This document shows, piece after piece, positions 59,559-64,000 of a stretch of 64,000 nucleotides of DNA. The first letter of the stretch is position 1; each line of letters opens with the position of its first letter. Location of the stretch: assembly GCA_963971225.1 (NCBI GenBank), contig OZ020269.1, positions 97,017,040 to 97,081,039 of the forward strand, in the 5' to 3' direction. Made by a program: the position numbers and the translations under genes. This stretch comes from Melieria omissa. Its lineage: Eukaryota > Arthropoda > Insecta > Diptera > Ulidiidae. The notes beneath the pieces are model-generated. The model worked only from the letters and a program-made list of their open reading frames with translations, ran no database searches and was not told the origin of the DNA.

Positions 59559-60664
59559 ATGAGTACAGGACGAAAGCGACAAATGCACGCGCGCAACATA
59601 TTTCGCACACCGCCCGACTACACCGCTTTGGCCATTAAATATGTGGATTTTCGACGAGTCTGCAAACTGGTGAGTTGCATATGTTCACAAAAAAAACTAA
59701 GAAATTTTAAATATAAACGTTATGTCCGAAACGCAGGAGCTCACCGGCAAAGTGTCCATTGATTACAAAAATGAATCGGCGCTGCGTGCACTTACACAAA
59801 TGTTGCTGCAGGAATACTTTCAGCTGCGTGTGCAGTTTGCGCCGGGCAGTCTGGTGCCCACGTTGCCGCTGCGCCTGAATTACATACTCTGGCTGGAGGA
59901 TTTGGTGGCGCCACTCAAGTGCGAGCAAGTGCAAGGCATTGATATAGGTGATTCCTAATAATAAATATAAAATTTCTGTAACCATTTCATTGTTTTCAAT
60001 CTAATAGGTTGCGGCTCCTCTTGCATTTACTCGCTGCTGGCTGCTAAAAAGAATGCCTGGCACATGTATGCACTAGAGTCCAACAACACCAATCTACAGT
60101 ATGCCAAGCAGAATGTAGAATCAAATGATTTGCTGCAATTGGTGCACATTTTCGCGCAAACCAATCAGCAGCTCATTTTTAAGGATTTCTTTGAATCGTT
60201 GGCGCACGAGCAAACATTTCACTTTTGCCTTTGTAATCCACCGTTTTATGACTCTTCGCTGGCCAATCCCTTTCATGGGAATACGCGTAATGTGGCCAAG
60301 CGTGCGCCACCGCACAACTGTCACACGGGACACGCCGAGGAGTTGGCGTGCGAGGGTGGCGAGGTGCAGTTTGTGCAGCGCATCATTGAGGAAAGTCTGC
60401 TGTATGCGCAGCGTGTTTGGTAAGTTGAATATAAATAATAAACCAATCATCAAATCTTATATGATTTGTTTTATAAACTGCAGCATTTTCACATCCATGC
60501 TTGGTCACAAAAGCAGTCTGAGTCGTGTCATTGAAGTGTTGGAGAGTCATGACATCACGAACTTTTGCTCCACGGAATTCTGTCAGGGCAATACAACGCG
60601 CTGGGGTGTGGCGTGGAGTCTTAGTAAAGACATAGATTTAAGTAAGAATATTGTCAATAGCTGA
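59559..60664 (+). CDS. Mettl16: METTL16, U6 snRNA m6A methyltransferase
   Basis: Exons are 59559-59669, 59737-59947, 60008-60419 and 60484-60664, giving 304 codons. The start MSTGRKRQMHARNIFRTPPD carries the basic N-terminus with the RNPY/F-type conserved motif of the family. Then come an SAM-binding GIDIGCGSSCIYSLL around residues 105-117 and the catalytic NPPF at residues 184-187, the same numbering as I recall for human METTL16. The enzyme methylates A in the U6 ACAGAGA box and, in vertebrates, MAT2A hairpins, using S-adenosylmethionine. The vertebrate C-terminal RNA-binding extension is missing, as expected in flies. A polyadenylation signal is at 60762-60767. Confidence 0.94.
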
Positions 60665-60929
60665 TTGTTGAAGTAATTAATTTGTTAAAGTTGAAAATAA
60701 TGCATTTCTTAATTTTTAGTTAAGTAATTTAAGAAGAGTACTGGAAACCGGCAGCCATTCAAATAAATGTGCAGAAAAAGTGGCATAAGAACTGCACTGG
60801 CAGACTTGATCCCAGCACTTAAATAAATAAATATAAATTTTAATGCCGCTAGAAGCAATTTTGGCCATGGACTTTAGGTACTGAGTTCATTATAGTTGAA
60901 AGTGTTGTAACTCTGGATACATTTTAGCT

Positions 60930-62620
60930 TCTTACATATGCTTGGGCGTTCAGCTTTTTGCAACAAACATTTGCCGAACAATTTGTAAAGTTGTAACCAA
61001 CATCGTAATCTTACACAGGGGGAAATTTGAAGATACCCTGTGGGAAAGAATAACCTTCGGACTGAGGTTAACCAAGAAATGGTGCACAAAGGTGGAGCTG
61101 AACATAAATCCGGCGAAGACCACCGTTGTACCCTTCACAAGAAAATATAACCTTGATGCTCTTAAAGCTATACGTTTGGATAGGACAGAGATAGAATTCC
61201 AGAAGGAGGTGAAATATCTGGGTATTATAGTAGATCAGAAACTTCTCTGGAAAGGACATTTAGAGGAAACGATAAGGAAGGCCACTAGGGCTTTCATGAC
61301 CTGTAGGTCCATAGCAGGCGAAAATTCTGGCTGCACTTCCACTATACTGAGATGGATCCACACGGTGATCGTAAGATTTTCATGATAACGTATGGTTCAG
61401 CTGTCTGTAAGCAAGACCAGCCAGGCGACCACTATCAAGGCGCTTAGTAAGCTATAAAGACTGGCATGCTTATGCATAACAGGGGATATGAGAAAGTGGC
61501 CAACAGCAGCCATGGACGTTCTTCTGAACTCACACCTCATCACTTATATATACAGACTCAGGCGAAGAGGGCTCAGGGATTCTTGAGCCGTAAGAGGATT
61601 AATGCTCTCACCATCAGCATCCGAAGATTGCAATACCGAGGGACAATCTCACCGAAGTTCAGCTTTGTCAAACGATTCAAAACTGAACTTAGTAACAAAA
61701 GGAACTGGGTAGGTATATCGGAAACATCAGATAGACCAGCACATGATATCCTGTATACAGATGGCTCCTTAACGGAGGAAGGCATCGGGATAGGAATATA
61801 CGGGCCGAGGCTAAGATACTCGGAGTCTACGGGAAAGTACACCACTATCTTCCAGACAGAAATATACGCCATTTAAAGGTGTGCTTACTTCAATCTGAAG
61901 AAGAAATACCGGAACCAGAAGATTGCCACCCTTTCTGACAGCCAAGCAGCATTCAAGGCTCTGAGATCCTACCAGGTATACTCGAAACTGGTTTTGGAGT
62001 GCCTTGAGAAGCTGAATGAACTTGGCCGTTACAATAAGGTTTGGGTACTTTGGGTTCCGGGCCACACCGGCATTGAAGGGAACGAACGGGCTGACGAGGG
62101 TAAGAAGGGGAACACTCTTTGTCGGCCCAGAACCTTTTTGTGGGTTGGGAAAAGGAGCTTCCTCCATCCTAATGAGAAAACCGAGACAACCAGAACGACT
62201 CAATACTGGGAAAATCAACCAGGTCTAGAACATTCGAAGCTGGTTATCGGGTCCTACAATAGAAAACGATTCGAGGAATGTATGACCTTATCAAAAAACA
62301 ATCTAGGGATTATCACGGGAATGCTTACAGGGCATTGGTGCTTGAGTTATGATCTAACTAAACTAGGAATCCGTGAAAACGGGTATTGTAGGTTCTGCTT
62401 GCGGGAAAACGAGACTGCAATACATATATTAGGAAAATGCCCTATACTCATGCATAACTAATAATGTACTCGTGCGGACTGGGTATCCAGAGGTTTAGCA
62501 AACATATTAAAATTCCTCTCCGATACTGGACTCACTGTTAGTCTTTGAGGTACAATAAGGGGGCACAATAGATCTACTAGGTCGCAGTGCATTATTCCCA
62601 TCAATAATAATAATAATCAT
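60930..62620 (+). mobile_element. RNase H-bearing LINE, 3' half, broken
   Basis: The reverse-transcriptase end (VKYLGIIVDQKLLWKGHLEE at about 61210-61265) is followed by RNase H blocks ILYTDGSLTEEGIGIGIYG, the Glu in FQTEIYAI, LSDSQAAFKAL and VLWVPGHTGIEGNERADE. The C-terminal ITGMLTGHWCLSYDLTKLGI and CRFC...HILGKCP end at 62461. Stops (for example after EIYAI at 61876) and small frame changes make it inactive. An (AAT)n tail lies near 62602-62618. Confidence 0.87.
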
Positions 62621-62624
62621 CCAG

Positions 62625-64000
62625 CAATCAGGTGGGTCCAACCTCCTAAACTGAAGAGAACTTTTGAGTTTCATTAGAGCTGTGAGATTGATTTGAGAGC
62701 ACAATAGAGTAAACAGCAACGCACTTATTATCTTTTCTAATTTAGTTGTGCCAAAGTGAGCCACGGTGATCTGAGGCAAGTAACCTTCTGGCAGGGCATA
62801 TCAGCGCTTTTGTCCTTTAATGACGCCTACACCAATACTTCTTATGATGACTTATTGTCATAATTCTTGTTCAATAACCCACTAAGCTGTGAATCTCTAT
62901 TTGGCTTCACTGTTTCATTGTTTTAATCGCTGAAACAACTAAATTTCATTATCAATATCATTCATGCAAACTTTAAGCACACTTTCCTCTTTCTTTCGCT
63001 TTTTAAATAAAACACATTTCATATTTTGTGTTTTTTCTTTGGTTTTACTCTCACTAAATTTGTATTCATTGGATTTTTATTTAAATTTCTTATTTGTTTT
63101 TATTATATTTATAACTTGCGGCGTGATATTAGTTTGTCTTCTCTGTTATTTATCTGCTGCTGCTTTCATTGGATTCATTTTAAATTTGTGTTTGACTGTT
63201 TTGTATTTATCGAAACTTGAGTTTCATGTGTATGTTCAATTATTTAGAGGCTGAAAATATGTAGACGACGCTACGCTGCATTGACTATGCTGCGTGCTTA
63301 TGTGATTTTTGTTTATAGAAATATTTTGCTGATTTTATTGGATGTCTAAATTTGAATTTGTTTTGATTGAAAGATTTTGCATTGTTAATAAATTAAATTT
63401 ATTTCAATGACTTGTAATTGCAATTAACACGGTTTGAATTATTCACTAAAAACCTGGCCAATTACTGAGATCAAGTGTTTGTGTGTGTGTGTAAGAAGGA
63501 CTTAGAAGGACATTAGTAACAAATGAGTTACTCACTTCACGTCTATGTGTACAGTTTACTGTAAATTAAAGTTAATTACTAATAGTTAGGTTTTGTTGGT
63601 CATTGCCAGCAATTAAATTGTGTAATTATTGTTAATAATTTTCAGGTGCTGGACCTGCTCAACAAATAGTAGACTGAAATTGCAGTGCTCTGTCAACATT
63701 TCTTGCAGTTTGTTTTTTCATTCACATAATTATTTATGATTTTTTTGTCTCTCAACATTCTTCGAGGGCGCATTTTGTTCGGCTTTTGCTTTTTTATTGC
63801 AGTTGTTTTAGTTTTAATTTCACTTTTTAAGTTATTTTGCTCATTTTGTCTTTGAAGTTATTTGCTTTGAATTTCGTATGCTGCGGAATTTTGTAAAAAT
63901 TATGCTTAACTAAAATTACACATTTTTTTTATAAATATGTGTTTCAAAGTGTTCTTTTTGTTGACGTTGATATTGTTTTGTTAGCAATTGTGTTTAATTT
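62625..64000. other. AT-rich sequence, nothing recognised
   Basis: The sequence is T-rich with a (TG)n run near 63480. I find no coding frame with recognisable similarity, no terminal repeats and no RNA gene. Confidence 0.45.

Overview
The window is eukaryotic, from a higher fly (cyclorrhaphan dipteran). The coding exons read as Drosophila-like proteins split by GT-AG introns, and CAG/TTG triplet tracts are everywhere. The density and kind of mobile elements (piggyBac-like, hAT-like, PIF/Harbinger-like, tRNA-derived SINEs, RNase H-bearing LINEs) would fit a tephritid fruit fly. That family placement is inference.

Layout. From 1 to about 37 kb there is no protein-coding gene I can support. 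GC/CAG-rich, apparently unique islands (about 0.3-2.5, 8.0-9.0, 11.7-12.5, 14.2-17.0, 19.4-21.1, 24.7-26.9, 30.4-32.9 and 34.6-35.9 kb) alternate with AT-rich blocks full of transposon remnants. I read this as the 5' regulatory and leader region of the gene that follows. It holds two candidate non-coding first exons, with donors at 1662 and 14916; the second has a clean Inr+DPE core promoter.

From 37,251 to 46,685 (+) lies charlatan (chn), a C2H2 zinc-finger protein in six coding exons (1315 aa as assembled), followed by an AT-rich 3'UTR to about 49.0 kb. A single-exon gene on the opposite strand (38,748-40,145, PPP1R36-like) sits inside the third chn intron counted from the leader, and a nested transposon sits in another. 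Then come two LINE 3' fragments (minus), RNA polymerase subunit Rpb12 (51,765-52,183, minus, three exons), two hAT-like elements, and a foldback-like inverted repeat with a 108-bp tandem array. The foldback abuts a four-exon THAP/P-element-related gene (55,824-56,897, +). A Myb/SANT-like DNA-binding gene (57,986-58,982, minus) is divergent from the U6 snRNA m6A methyltransferase Mettl16 (59,559-60,664, +). The right end holds a broken LINE and AT-rich sequence with nothing recognisable.

Function. chn is a neural/developmental transcription factor with a large regulatory domain. Rpb12 and Mettl16 are compact housekeeping genes in transcription and U6/RNA modification. The THAP and SANT genes are lineage-type DNA-binding genes of probable transposon ancestry. 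Many transposons here can be delimited exactly by terminal inverted repeats plus target-site duplications, including a three-level nest (SINE > piggyBac > SINE) at 5.0-7.3 kb.
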